A DNA stretch of 64,000 bases from Antrihabitans auranticaus (GTDB lineage Bacteria > Actinomycetota > Actinomycetes > Mycobacteriales > Mycobacteriaceae): the NCBI RefSeq assembly GCF_016481275.1, contig NZ_JAEMNW010000003.1:62001-126000 (forward strand), read 5' to 3'. How positions within the stretch are numbered: the stretch's first letter is position 1; the number at the start of each line of letters is the position of its first letter. The translations under genes were made by a program, and so were the position numbers. This document shows positions 51,610-60,406 of the stretch, in pieces. The notes beneath the pieces were generated by a model. It did not search any database. It was given only the letters and a program-made list of their open reading frames with translations, and had not been told where the DNA came from.

Positions 51610-52233
51610 TCAGACCACTTCGCCGATATCGCCGACCGACCCGTGCAATTGCACCTGTCCGTCCGCCAACTTGTACGTGACGCCCGCGATCGCCAATTTG
51701 CCGTCTTTGATCCGGTCGTTGATGATTCGCGACCGCTGCATGAGCAGCGAACCCGTTTCGATGACGTGGCGGGTTTCCAACTCGTCGACGGTGGACAAGC
51801 CTTCGTTGCGGCCTTTGAGAATCGATGGCGTGACGCGCTCGACAACGCTGCGGATGAATCCGTCCGGAATGTTTCCATGATCGATTGCGTCGAGTGCGGC
51901 TTTGACCGCACCACAACCGTCGTGACCGAGAATCACGATCAACGGCACATCCAGAATGTGCACGCCGTATTCGATCGAACCGAGCACAGAACTGTCGATC
52001 ACATGACCGGCGGTGCGAACGACGAACATGTCGCCGAGACCCTGGTCGAAAATGATCTCGGCGGCAACACGGGAATCACCGCAACCGAAAAGCACCGCCG
52101 TCGGATGCTGGGCGTTGACGAGCTGCGCCCGGTACTCGACTCCCTGGCTAGGATGAAGCTGCTTGCCGGCAACGAAGCGTTCGTTGCCCTCACGGAGGGA
52201 TTTCCACGCGGCGATCGGACTCGAATTCGGCAT
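51610..52233 (-). CDS. canB: Beta-class carbonic anhydrase
   Basis: Zinc enzyme interconverting CO2 and bicarbonate. The 207 residues match M. tuberculosis CanB closely, with zinc ligands Cys51, His104 and Cys107 (FGCGDSR, ILGHDGCG) and the Asp53-Arg55 dyad. I chose MPNSSPIAAW at 52233; an ATG five codons upstream is possible. It diverges from mutY. Confidence 0.95.
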   Translation of the reverse strand: MPNSSPIAAWKSLREGNERFVAGKQLHPSQGVEYRAQLVNAQHPTAVLFGCGDSRVAAEIIFDQGLGDMFVVRTAGHVIDSSVLGSIEYGVHILDVPLIVILGHDGCGAVKAALDAIDHGNIPDGFIRSVVERVTPSILKGRNEGLSTVDELETRHVIETGSLLMQRSRIINDRIKDGKLAIAGVTYKLADGQVQLHGSVGDIGEVV

Positions 52234-52322
52234 TGTGCCATTGTGCACAAAACAAAGGTTACCAGCGAGTTCACCGCGTTAATCATGCGGAAACTACATC
52301 CGACCGTCTTGGGGAACACACT

Positions 52323-53213
52323 GTGAGGAGCAATTTCGACCCGCTCTGCGACTGGTATCGCAGCGCCGCGCGCGACCTGCCGTGGCGACGCCCCGGTGTG
52401 ACCGGCTGGCACATTCTGATGAGCGAAATCATGCTCCAGCAGACACCCGTCGTCCGGGTGGCACCGATCTGGGAACAGTGGGTGCAACGGTGGCCCGTGC
52501 CGTCGGCGATGGCCGCATCGTCGCAGGCAGAGGTCCTGCGCGCCTGGGGCAAGCTCGGCTATCCGCGCAGGGCACTACGGCTGCACGAGTGCGCCCGGGT
52601 GCTCGCCGAACGCTTCGACGACGTCGTTCCGGCTGACGTCTCCGTCCTGTTGGACCTGCCCGGCATCGGTGATTACACAGCACGCGCGGTCGCGTGCTTC
52701 GCCTACGGTGCGCGGGTTCCCGTAGTCGATACGAATGTCCGGCGGGTGGTTGCGCGCGCGGTGCACGGCCGGGCGGAGGCGGGCAATCCGTCGATGACGC
52801 GCGACATGGCCGATGTGTCGGCCGAGCTTCCGGCCGACGTCGCCGAGGCTGCGGTCTTTTCGGCGGCACTGATGGAACTCGGAGCGACGATCTGCACTGC
52901 GCGCAATCCGGACTGCTCGCGCTGCCCCCTGAGCGGTTGCGCATGGGTGCAGGCCGGACGACCCGCGTCCACCGCGCCACCGCGTCGAGTGCAGAAGTTC
53001 ACCGGAACCGATCGGCAGGTGCGCGGTCGGCTGCTCGACGTACTGCGCGACAGCTCGGTGCCGGTCGAACGAGCACGCCTCGACATCGTCTGGGAGAGCG
53101 ATCCGGCCCAACGCGACCGCGCGCTCGACTCACTTCTACTCGACGGCCTCGTCGAACAGACCGACGACGGACTCTTCGCTCTCGCAGGCGAAGGCGGCGC
53201 ACCTACGAGTTGA
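52323..53213 (+). CDS. mutY: MutY, A/G-specific adenine glycosylase
   Basis: Removes adenine opposite 8-oxoguanine. The 296 residues have catalytic Glu35 (LMSEIMLQQTP), helix-hairpin-helix LPGIGDYTARAV, catalytic Asp in VVDTNVRRV and a [4Fe-4S] cluster motif C-X6-C-X2-C-X5-C (CTARNPDCSRCPLSGC). The C-terminal Nudix-like domain of E. coli MutY is short or absent. The GTG at 52323 starts near the N terminus of the enzyme core. Its 3' end overlaps the convergent hydrolase gene by 11 bp. Confidence 0.94.
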   Translation: MRSNFDPLCDWYRSAARDLPWRRPGVTGWHILMSEIMLQQTPVVRVAPIWEQWVQRWPVPSAMAASSQAEVLRAWGKLGYPRRALRLHECARVLAERFDDVVPADVSVLLDLPGIGDYTARAVACFAYGARVPVVDTNVRRVVARAVHGRAEAGNPSMTRDMADVSAELPADVAEAAVFSAALMELGATICTARNPDCSRCPLSGCAWVQAGRPASTAPPRRVQKFTGTDRQVRGRLLDVLRDSSVPVERARLDIVWESDPAQRDRALDSLLLDGLVEQTDDGLFALAGEGGAPTS

Positions 53214-53946
53214 GCGCCCGCAGGAACTTGCTGACGACCTCGCGATAGCGCTCGGGTTGATCGTCGTGCACCAGGTGCCCCGCCTCGGGAATCACGACAT
53301 ACTCCGAAGCGGGATGCAGCTGCGCCATTTTCTGCATCTGGCCCGGAGGTGTGATCGTGTGCTCGCCCTCGATCACAAGCGCGGGAACAGTGATCGATCG
53401 CCACTGGTCCCAGAAATCCCGCGTCCCCCATTCCTCGGATATCGCGCGAAACGTGTCGACGTCGCCATGCAGATGAAACCCGTCGGACCGCTGCTCGAAA
53501 GAGTCCAGGAAGTACTGGCCCGCAACGGGTCCGAAGAACTCGAACATTGCCTCGGTGGTCTTGAACGGCTGCGGCCACGCCTTCATCATCGCGGCCCAAT
53601 TCGCCGCGGTGCGGCCCTGAAAATCCGGCGCCATGTCTTCGACGACGAGCCCCCGGACCCGCTCCGGGTGCGCCGCGGTGAAACACCACCCGTGCAGGGC
53701 ACCCATCGAATGGCCGATCACGACGACGGGCTCGCGAACCTCTTCCAGCCCAGCGGCGAGGTCGGCGACGAATGCCTCGGTCGCCAAGCTCGGCAGGATC
53801 GGTCGGCCGTGGCCTGCGGCGTCGAACGTGTACACATGCCCGAAGTCCCGAAGCCAGGGGACCTGGCGCTGCCACGTGCGCGCACTCCCCATCAGCCCGT
53901 GCAGCAGCAGAATCGGTCGGCCGGTGCCGCCTTCGTCATGGAGCAC
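53203..53946 (-). CDS. Alpha/beta hydrolase
   Basis: A 247-residue alpha/beta hydrolase with HGLMGSARTW near 16-25, nucleophile elbow GHSMGALHGW (Ser about 79), acid in VIEGEHT and catalytic His in EAGHLVHDD. A hydrolase gene occupies the same place near mutY in M. tuberculosis (Rv3591c). An esterase or lactonase is possible; substrate unknown. It diverges from mhuD across 181 bp that hold a 20-bp palindrome. Confidence 0.85.
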   Translation of the reverse strand: MLHDEGGTGRPILLLHGLMGSARTWQRQVPWLRDFGHVYTFDAAGHGRPILPSLATEAFVADLAAGLEEVREPVVVIGHSMGALHGWCFTAAHPERVRGLVVEDMAPDFQGRTAANWAAMMKAWPQPFKTTEAMFEFFGPVAGQYFLDSFEQRSDGFHLHGDVDTFRAISEEWGTRDFWDQWRSITVPALVIEGEHTITPPGQMQKMAQLHPASEYVVIPEAGHLVHDDQPERYREVVSKFLRALNS

Positions 53947-53994
53947 GGGACCGACGGTACAGGCCGATCTCCCCGGCTCGCCGCTTTGCGCTTT

Positions 53995-54014
53995 GCTCGC
54001 GTTATAACGCGAGC
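53995..54014. promoter_or_regulatory. 20-bp perfect palindrome, candidate operator
   Basis: GCTCGCGTTATAACGCGAGC is a complete dyad with no spacer, 48 bp upstream of the hydrolase start and 113 bp upstream of mhuD. GCGAGC-type half-sites recur nearer mhuD (about 54097-54114). The shape suits a dimeric regulator. A family such as TetR or a heme/iron regulator is conjecture. Confidence 0.6.
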
Positions 54015-54127
54015 GAAACTCGAAACCGGCAGCGGCGTGGTTCGGCTGCGTCAGCCGAGGTGGATAGAGCGGGGCGCCACCTCACGGGCCCGCGAACTCG
54101 CGAGCGGAGCGAGCTAATGTTGCCTCT

Positions 54128-54442
54128 ATGGCAGTCGTGAAGATCAACGCAATCTCGGTGCCCGAGGGCGCCGGTCCCGAGTTGGAGAAGCGGTTCGCGC
54201 ACCGCGCGCACGCGGTGGAAAATTCGCCCGGCTTTCTGGGCTTCCAGTTGCTGCGCCCGGTGAAGGGTGACGACCGGTATTTCGTGGTCACGCATTGGGA
54301 TTCCGAGGAGTCGTTCCAGGCGTGGGCGAACGGTCCTGCACGAGAAGCGCATTCGGGTGAGCGCGCGAAACCGGTTGCTACCGGCGCGGCACTGCTCGAA
54401 TTCGAGGTCGTGCTCGACGTGAAGTCGACCGCAACCGCCTGA
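54128..54442 (+). CDS. mhuD: MhuD, heme-degrading monooxygenase
   Basis: Non-canonical heme oxygenase that releases iron from heme (mycobilin-forming in M. tuberculosis). It has 104 residues with an antibiotic-biosynthesis-monooxygenase fold. The catalytic residues known for MhuD are at the same numbers: Asn7 (VVKINAIS), Trp66 (FQAWANG) and His75 (REAHSG). It stands alone between a divergent hydrolase and the cobalamin riboswitch. Confidence 0.9.
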   Translation: MAVVKINAISVPEGAGPELEKRFAHRAHAVENSPGFLGFQLLRPVKGDDRYFVVTHWDSEESFQAWANGPAREAHSGERAKPVATGAALLEFEVVLDVKSTATA

Positions 54443-54489
54443 CCAGCGGATTGACAGCGCCCGCCGGCGGGTGCGAAAGTGCCGGAGAC

Positions 54490-54590
54490 AACGTGATGGT
54501 GATGCGGGAATACCGGTGTGATTCCGGAGCGGTCGCGCCACTGTGATCCGGCGACCATTCGCCGGTAGCCAGACCCTTCTTGCCATCACA
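54490..54590 (+). ncRNA. Cobalamin riboswitch upstream of cbtBA
   Basis: The conserved core is present in order: GCGGGAA, CCGGTGTGATTCCGG, GCGGTCGCGCCACTGTGA (the B12 box) and TAGCCAGACCC. Closing-stem halves GTGATGG (54493-54499) and CCATCAC (54583-54589) pair. It lies about 35 nt before the cbtB start, whose AGGAGG at 54615-54620 is a likely target for sequestration when cobalamin binds. Confidence 0.92.
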
Positions 54591-54624
54591 CCGCTAAACG
54601 GGACGCGTAATCCCAGGAGGTTCG

Positions 54625-54819
54625 ATGGCACTCGCTCATTCACCCAGTCAGGTCGACAGTCGACTGGGCGCACTGCTCGTCACGGTAGGCGTCGTACTGC
54701 TTGCGATGCTCACGCTGTACCTGGTCGGCTTCGACCAGGGCGCCATTTCGCGTAGCGGAATGTACATGCATGAGTTGATGCACGACGGTCGTCATCTGCT
54801 GGGGCTACCGTGCCACTGA
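54625..54819 (+). CDS. cbtB: CbtB, small subunit of cobalt transporter
   Basis: A 64-residue protein with one membrane helix (about 16-38) and a His-rich C terminus (MHELMHDGRHLLGLPCH), the hallmark of CbtB, which pairs with CbtA for cobalt uptake. The ATG follows AGGAGG. It is directly downstream of the cobalamin riboswitch and overlaps cbtA by 10 bp. Confidence 0.92.
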   Translation: MALAHSPSQVDSRLGALLVTVGVVLLAMLTLYLVGFDQGAISRSGMYMHELMHDGRHLLGLPCH

Positions 54820-55598
54820 CACCACTTTCGGGGAGCCTCAAAACCCTGTTGATTCGCGGCTTGCTTGCAGGTCTCATCGCCGGATTGCTGGCCGGAGGCG
54901 TCGCATTCCTGCTCGGTGAACCGCACGTCGACGCAGCGATCGCGATCGAAGAGCAGAACGCTGCCGCCGAGGCGCACGACCACGCCGCCGAAGCCACTGG
55001 TGGCCACTCGCACGACGAAGAGGACGCCCTCGTCAGCCGGGACGGCCAGAAGGGCGGCCTGTTCCTTGCGACCGCTCTCGCGGGACTGGCACTCGGCGCG
55101 ATCTTCGCGGCGGTCGCGCATTACGCACGCCGGTTCATGGGTCTGTCCGGGCCGATCCTGGCTATCAGCCTGGCAACGGCGGGATGGCTCGCGATAGAGG
55201 CGGTGCCCTTCTTCAAGTACCCCGCCAATCCGCCCGCTGTCGGTGATCCGGACACGATCAACAAACGAACACTGCTCTGGCTCTCGGCGGTGCTCCTTGG
55301 TTTGGCAGCGGTAGCCATCGCAGCTTATGTGTCCAAAGTTGTTCAGGCGCAGCAATTTACCGTTCGCCTGGCAGCTCCGCTCGGCGCGTTCCTTGTCGTT
55401 GTCGGCCTGGGTTATGTCCTGCTACCCGGCGTGAACGAGGTCGGCGATGACTTCCCTGCGACCCTGTTGTGGGAGTTCAGGCTGTCATCGCTCGCGACGC
55501 AGGCGACACTGTGGATCAGCCTCGGCATCGCTTTCGCGTTCCTTACCGAGTTGGCCGACCGGCAGAAGTCCGCGACACAGACGCTCGCATCGCGCTGA
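54810..55598 (+). CDS. cbtA: CbtA, cobalt transporter membrane subunit
   Basis: A 262-residue CbtA-family membrane protein with about six helices and an extracytoplasmic His/Asp/Glu-rich segment (AEAHDHAAEATGGHSHDEED, about 48-68). It starts at a GTG within cbtB. Predicted cobalt uptake for B12 synthesis, turned off by cobalamin through the upstream riboswitch. A strong terminator follows. Confidence 0.92.
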   Translation: MPLTPLSGSLKTLLIRGLLAGLIAGLLAGGVAFLLGEPHVDAAIAIEEQNAAAEAHDHAAEATGGHSHDEEDALVSRDGQKGGLFLATALAGLALGAIFAAVAHYARRFMGLSGPILAISLATAGWLAIEAVPFFKYPANPPAVGDPDTINKRTLLWLSAVLLGLAAVAIAAYVSKVVQAQQFTVRLAAPLGAFLVVVGLGYVLLPGVNEVGDDFPATLLWEFRLSSLATQATLWISLGIAFAFLTELADRQKSATQTLASR

Positions 55599-55607
55599 CG
55601 TAGACAT

Positions 55608-55647
55608 CGCAATACAGGGGGTCGCTTAGGCGGCCCCCTGTATTGCG
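55608..55647. terminator. Intrinsic terminator after cbtA
   Basis: Eighteen-base arms (55608-55625 and 55630-55647, one wobble) enclose the loop TTAG. The stem contains CAATACAGGGGG and its complement. It starts 9 bases after the cbtA stop; there is only a short T-run. Confidence 0.88.
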
Positions 55648-55725
55648 TTCGTAGTACCCCGGTAGGGGGCGCAACACGACCGCGGGGTGATGCGGCGGTC
55701 GGTTTCGGTCTCGCAGGATCGATCC

Positions 55726-56181
55726 ATGACGACAACCGCAGATGTTGCGCCGCCATCGGTCGACCGAGCCCTCATCCTCATCGCGATTGCTGTTGCGGCG
55801 GGCGCCGTCGAAGCAATTCTCCGGACGGCGATCGCACTCGAGCGGCCCGATGCCGATGTCGGCGCCCTCGCGCTCGGCCTCGCGGTCCGCGCGGCCATCT
55901 ATGCCGCCGTGGTCGGGATCGCCGTTTTGATGCATCGCGGGCGACGCTGGGCGCGAACAACGCTCACCGTCGGGCTCGGCACGGTCGGGTTGGCATCACT
56001 GACCATCGAGCCGATGGCGGCCGTCCTTTCGTCGAATCCCGGCCTGTTCGACGGGATCACGCTCGATTCCGTGCTGCTGGCGCTGGTCCGCGTGCTGCAC
56101 ATCTTCGCGGTGGTCGCCGCGCTGATCTCGATGTATCGGGTGGACGCGAGGAGGTACTTCGTGCTCGGGCTACGCCCCTAA
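55726..56181 (+). CDS. Four-helix membrane protein
   Basis: A 151-residue protein with four hydrophobic helices (about 17-38, 50-69, 80-98, 125-142) and no recognised motif. I chose the ATG at 55726 (MTTTADVAPPSVDRAL); the in-frame ATG at 55687 is upstream in GC-rich leader. Its 3' end overlaps the convergent osmC-like gene by 12 bp. Function unknown. Confidence 0.65.
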   Translation: MTTTADVAPPSVDRALILIAIAVAAGAVEAILRTAIALERPDADVGALALGLAVRAAIYAAVVGIAVLMHRGRRWARTTLTVGLGTVGLASLTIEPMAAVLSSNPGLFDGITLDSVLLALVRVLHIFAVVAALISMYRVDARRYFVLGLRP

Positions 56182-56610
56182 CGCTGCATCGACAGTGATC
56201 TCGACACCGGTCAGCGCCTTGCTGACCGGGCAACCGACCTTCGTATCCTCGGCTGCCTGGACGAAGCCCGCCTCGTCAAGGCCGTCGACCTCACCGCGGA
56301 CCGTCAGCTTGATGCCGGTGAGCCGCAGACCGCCTGCGGGGTCCGGGCCGATCGACACGTCGGCGGTGACGTCCAACGACTTGGGCGTACCACCTGCGGC
56401 AGCGATACCGCCGGACAGCGCCATCGCGAAGCACGACGCGTGAGCAGCGGCGATCAGTTCCTCCGGGCTCGTCGTGCCGTCTGCGGCATCCGCGATCCGT
56501 TTCGGGAAGGAGACGTCGAATGTTCCGAGGCCCGAGCTCACGAACTCCGTGCGGCCTGCACCATCCTGCAGTCCTCCGGTCCAACGGGTGACCGCGGTAC
56601 GAGTCGGCAT
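56170..56610 (-). CDS. OsmC-family organic hydroperoxide reductase
   Basis: Thiol peroxidase of the OsmC/Ohr superfamily, 146 residues, with catalytic cysteines Cys60 (AHASCFAMAL) and Cys127 (KVGCPVSKAL) and the conserved SPEELIAAAHASCF. The OsmC type is favoured over Ohr by the AAHASCF context. It protects against organic peroxides. Single gene. Confidence 0.9.
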   Translation of the reverse strand: MPTRTAVTRWTGGLQDGAGRTEFVSSGLGTFDVSFPKRIADAADGTTSPEELIAAAHASCFAMALSGGIAAAGGTPKSLDVTADVSIGPDPAGGLRLTGIKLTVRGEVDGLDEAGFVQAAEDTKVGCPVSKALTGVEITVDAALGA

Positions 56611-56648
56611 TGTGCTGTCCTTTCAGGTCGTCGAATCGGTCTGCGCAG

Positions 56649-57497
56649 TCAGACGAGGTCGCGTCGCTGCACCAACCAAACCGTACCCACTGCGAACACC
56701 GCGAGGTATGCAACCAGTGCGACAACAGATTCCGACCGCGGCAGAATGTCGAGCACACCGGGCGTCGGCTCGCCCGGCACCGTGCGCATCGCACCGGCAA
56801 GCGAACCCGCCGCCGTACCCGGTAGATAGTCGGTGACGACGCGCATCGGGCCCAAAATGGCCGCGACGCCGCGGAGCAGATTCTCGATGACCAGCACCCA
56901 CACGAGACCGAGACCGACCGCGAGTGCAGGGCCGCGGGCGAGTGTGCCGATCAGGACGCCGAACAGCGTCCACATGCCGAGGATGAGAATACCGGTGCCG
57001 ATTCCCGTCGCGGTGTGCGAAAGCGACGGCAGAACGATCGGCTGCGATTCACTGACGGCGACGAGGCATGCGATCGAGAAATCGATGACGAACGCCGCGA
57101 GAACCTGGGCGACAACCACGACGCCGAGGGCCAACGCTGTTCCACCGATGACCGAAACCCGACGCGGACCCTGGGTGAAAACCGTCTTCCACGTCCCCCA
57201 GCCGTAGCCGCTGCCCACCGCGAGCGCACCCAGAATCAGCATCAGTGCGCCGCCGAACATTGCCATACCCTGGGTGAACACTTCCGGCACGGCGGTCGGA
57301 AGCATCTGGCGAAGAAGGAGTTCCGGCGGCAGACCGTTCGACATTTCGCCGGAATCACCGGTCTTGTACGCGATGTAGTTGAAGACGTAGACGAACGCGA
57401 GATTCATTGCGATCCACGTTCCCAGAAGAACCCAGAAGGCCGGCCACTTGCGCAGTCGGAGAGCCTCCGCGCGTGCGCTCACAAGAATTGCGTTCAT
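56649..57497 (-). CDS. ABC-2-type transporter permease
   Basis: A 282-residue membrane protein with six predicted helices and a large first loop (about 45-95), as in ABC-2 exporters for antibiotics or lipids. It overlaps the ATPase gene by 4 bases. The neighbouring divergent two-component system suggests an inducible drug or peptide efflux/immunity module. Confidence 0.85.
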   Translation of the reverse strand: MNAILVSARAEALRLRKWPAFWVLLGTWIAMNLAFVYVFNYIAYKTGDSGEMSNGLPPELLLRQMLPTAVPEVFTQGMAMFGGALMLILGALAVGSGYGWGTWKTVFTQGPRRVSVIGGTALALGVVVVAQVLAAFVIDFSIACLVAVSESQPIVLPSLSHTATGIGTGILILGMWTLFGVLIGTLARGPALAVGLGLVWVLVIENLLRGVAAILGPMRVVTDYLPGTAAGSLAGAMRTVPGEPTPGVLDILPRSESVVALVAYLAVFAVGTVWLVQRRDLV

Positions 57498-58402
57498 TTC
57501 GACAGCTCCTTTTCGGTGGTCGTCATTTCGAAGAAGACTTCTTCCAGCGACCGCTCGTCGGATCGCAGTTCCAGGAGATCCGCGCCGGACTCGACGATGG
57601 CGCGGGCAAGCGCGGGTGCGTGGTCGGCGCTCATATCGACCCGAATCCCGTTGGCTGCCACTATCGCTCGACGATCCCCCACGACGTGCCGAACGACCTG
57701 GAGTGCGATCTCGAGCGGTTCCGCCCGGACGAACAACGTCGACGCGCCACGCAGCTCCGCCACCGTGGACTCGACGAGGAGCACCCCGTTCGAGATAACG
57801 CCGACCCGATCGCAGATCTGCTGGACCTCGCTCAGCATGTGGCTGGAGAGCAGGACCGAGTGGCCGCTTGCGGCGAGGTCGACGATCAGTTCACGCATCT
57901 CCGCCATGCCTGCCGGGTCGAGCCCGTTGGTCGGTTCGTCGAGGATCAGCAGGTCCGGCTCGCCGAGCAACGCGGACCCCACCCCGAGGCGTTGCTTCAT
58001 ACCGAGCGAGTACGTCTTGAATTTGTCGTCACCGCGTCCGCGGAGTCCAACTCGCTCGAGCGCAGCTTCGACGTGGCTGTCGGCAAGTCCGCGATAGCGC
58101 GCCATCACGCGCAGGTTGTCACGTCCCGAGAGATACGGATAGAAGCCCGGACCCTCGATCAGGACCCCTGTCTTGTGCGCGGATTCCGGATCGCCTGGGT
58201 CGCGTCCGAGCACGGACGCCGACCCGCTGGTCGGGCGGATCAGCCCCACCAACATGCGCAACGTCGTCGTCTTGCCTGCACCGTTCGGCCCGAGGAAGCC
58301 GTAGATCTCCCCCGCACGAACACTCAAGCTCACCGAGTCGACCGCCAACTGCTCGCCGTAACGTTTGGTCAGCCCGTCGGTGACCACAATCTGATTTCTC
58401 AT
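57494..58402 (-). CDS. ABC transporter ATP-binding protein (drug/bacteriocin type)
   Basis: A 302-residue ATPase with Walker A GPNGAGKTT (38-46), Q-loop region, signature YSLGMKQRLG, Walker B LLILDEPTNGLDP, and a C-terminal extension of about 90 residues typical of DrrA/BcrA-like exporters. The start is the ATG at 58402; a longer frame to 58435 is possible. Divergent from the histidine kinase gene across 109 bp. Confidence 0.9.
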   Translation of the reverse strand: MRNQIVVTDGLTKRYGEQLAVDSVSLSVRAGEIYGFLGPNGAGKTTTLRMLVGLIRPTSGSASVLGRDPGDPESAHKTGVLIEGPGFYPYLSGRDNLRVMARYRGLADSHVEAALERVGLRGRGDDKFKTYSLGMKQRLGVGSALLGEPDLLILDEPTNGLDPAGMAEMRELIVDLAASGHSVLLSSHMLSEVQQICDRVGVISNGVLLVESTVAELRGASTLFVRAEPLEIALQVVRHVVGDRRAIVAANGIRVDMSADHAPALARAIVESGADLLELRSDERSLEEVFFEMTTTEKELSK

Positions 58403-58511
58403 GCGTCGACCCTCCCGCGCGGTCGTCCAAGCCACATCCGTCGCGCGGCGACACCTCGACTACGTACGCAGGCCGACGACACTTCCCGTACGCGCGGACT
58501 ACGTTGCGAAT

Positions 58512-59666
58512 ATGCGAACTATCAGGCCGTGGGAGTGGGGAATGGCCCTGTTCGTTGCCGTCGTTCAACTCGGCGGCAGCCGGGGCGCCAACCCCAATCA
58601 GTCGTTCGCAGCGCCGCTCGATGCGTACGGCTACCTCCTTCTCCTCGTCGGTCCCATCGCACTGCTCTTCCGGCGCCGCTACCCGATGACCGTTCTGCTG
58701 GTCGTCCTGGCCGTGACCGCCGCCTACGTCGTGCGCTACGGCTACGGACCTGTCTTCATCTCGCTCGTCATCGCGTTCCTCACAGCCGCGACGCTCGGTT
58801 CACGGTGGCCGACTTACGCACTCATTCCGCTGGGCTATCTCGGCTTCATCTGGCCGGTACCCGCGCTACTGGGCCATGGAGCGCCGACGTGGTGGGCGGC
58901 GTTGGGCATGGCCGCGTGGCTGACTGTTCTCGTGTCCGCGGCCGAAGGAATTCGCCAACGCCGTGCCGTCGTCGAAGCTCGCAAGCAACGTGCCGAGGCT
59001 GCCCGCGAATCCGCGGAACAGGATCGACTCAGGCGTGCCAGCGACGAACGTCTCGCCATCGCCCGGGAACTACACGACGTTCTTGCACATAGCCTTTCGA
59101 TGATCAACGTGCAGTCTTCGGTCGCTCTCGAACTGATCGACACCAAGCCCGAACAGGCAGCAACCGCCCTCGCTGCCATCAAGGCCGCGAGCCGTGATGC
59201 GCTCGGTGAAGTGCATTCCTTGCTCACGTCGATCCGCAGCGGCACCGACCGTGCACCGACCGCTCCCGCCCCGAGCATCGCCGACCTCGATGCCGTTGTG
59301 GCGCGCGCCCGAAGCGCGGGGATCGAGGTGCGTACCGACGTCGAGGGAGAGGTCCGGCGGCTGCCGAGCGTCGTCGACGTCGCGGCGGCGCGGATCGTGC
59401 AGGAATCACTGACGAACGTCGCCCGCCATTCGCCGGGCTCGAGTGCTGCTGTCCACGTGCGGTATTCGGCACACCATCTGACGTTGCGGATCGACGACGA
59501 CGGTCGCGGAAACCCCGCGCCTGCGACTTCCGGCGGGTCCGGTATCCGGGGCATGATCGAGCGAGCGCACGCGCTCGGCGGTGAACTGTCCGCAGCGCCG
59601 CGCAGCGGTGGCGGTTTTCGGGTGGACGCCAGATTGCCCATCGACGGTGGAGAGGACGATCGATGA
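58512..59666 (+). CDS. NarL-partner histidine kinase
   Basis: A 384-residue sensor kinase of the HisKA_3 type. It has five or so N-terminal membrane helices (about 10-135), a short coiled linker, phospho-acceptor His near 189 (ARELHDVLAHSLS) and an HATPase_c domain (GIRGMIERAHALGG). The ATG at 58512 was chosen (MRTIRPWEWGM); the open frame back to 58401 overlaps the divergent ATPase start. It is coupled to the regulator gene by a 4-bp overlap. It probably senses membrane stress or an exporter substrate. Confidence 0.88.
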   Translation: MRTIRPWEWGMALFVAVVQLGGSRGANPNQSFAAPLDAYGYLLLLVGPIALLFRRRYPMTVLLVVLAVTAAYVVRYGYGPVFISLVIAFLTAATLGSRWPTYALIPLGYLGFIWPVPALLGHGAPTWWAALGMAAWLTVLVSAAEGIRQRRAVVEARKQRAEAARESAEQDRLRRASDERLAIARELHDVLAHSLSMINVQSSVALELIDTKPEQAATALAAIKAASRDALGEVHSLLTSIRSGTDRAPTAPAPSIADLDAVVARARSAGIEVRTDVEGEVRRLPSVVDVAAARIVQESLTNVARHSPGSSAAVHVRYSAHHLTLRIDDDGRGNPAPATSGGSGIRGMIERAHALGGELSAAPRSGGGFRVDARLPIDGGEDDR

Positions 59667-60331
59667 CAATTCGCGTGGTCGTTGCGGACGATCAAGCGCT
59701 CGTGCGAGCAGGATTCGTCGCACTGCTCGACGCGCAGGACGGAATCGAGGTCGTCGGGGAAGCAGACAACGGCGAGCAGGCAGTGCGGCTGACCCGGCAG
59801 CTCTCGCCGGACGTCGTACTGATGGACATCCGGATGCCGGTCCTCGACGGGCTCGGTGCCACTCGGCTGATCGCCGATGATCCCAAGCTTGCCGACGTGC
59901 GGGTCGTCGTCCTGACGACGTTCGAACTCGACGAGTACGTCTTCGAGGCAATGCGTGCCGGTGCCACCGGCTTTCTGGTCAAACACACCGAGCCGGCGGA
60001 CCTCGTTCGAGCGGTCCGCGTCGTCGCAGCCGGCGAAGCGCTGTTGTCGCCCGGCGCGACTCGGCGCCTCGTTGCCGAGTTTGCCGCGCATGCCAAACAG
60101 GCCCCTCGTTCCCCCGTGCTCGACGACCTCACCGATCGTGAACGGGAAGTGATGTGCCTTGTCGCCGAGGGCCTGACGAACGCCGAAATAGGTGAGCGGC
60201 TCTTCATGAGCCCCGCGACGGCACGCACGCACGTCAGTCGAATCTTGTTGAAGCTCAACGCTCGTGACCGCACTCAACTCGTCGTAATGGCGTACGAATT
60301 CGGCCTGGTCCGCCCGGGCTGGCAGGAGTAG
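59663..60331 (+). CDS. NarL/LuxR-family response regulator
   Basis: A 222-residue regulator with a receiver domain (acidic Asp9-Asp10, phospho-acceptor Asp55 in LMDIRMP, Lys in FLVKHTEP) and a C-terminal LuxR helix-turn-helix (LTDREREVMCLVAEGLTNAE). Likely target: the divergent ABC exporter, by analogy with similar actinobacterial modules. Confidence 0.92.
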   Translation: MTIRVVVADDQALVRAGFVALLDAQDGIEVVGEADNGEQAVRLTRQLSPDVVLMDIRMPVLDGLGATRLIADDPKLADVRVVVLTTFELDEYVFEAMRAGATGFLVKHTEPADLVRAVRVVAAGEALLSPGATRRLVAEFAAHAKQAPRSPVLDDLTDREREVMCLVAEGLTNAEIGERLFMSPATARTHVSRILLKLNARDRTQLVVMAYEFGLVRPGWQE

Positions 60332-60406
60332 TACGCGTCGCGACGTATGCGGGATCGCGCCGCGCGACCGATGTGCGGCGATCCGCGTCCCGGCAGGGTT
60401 GGAGCC

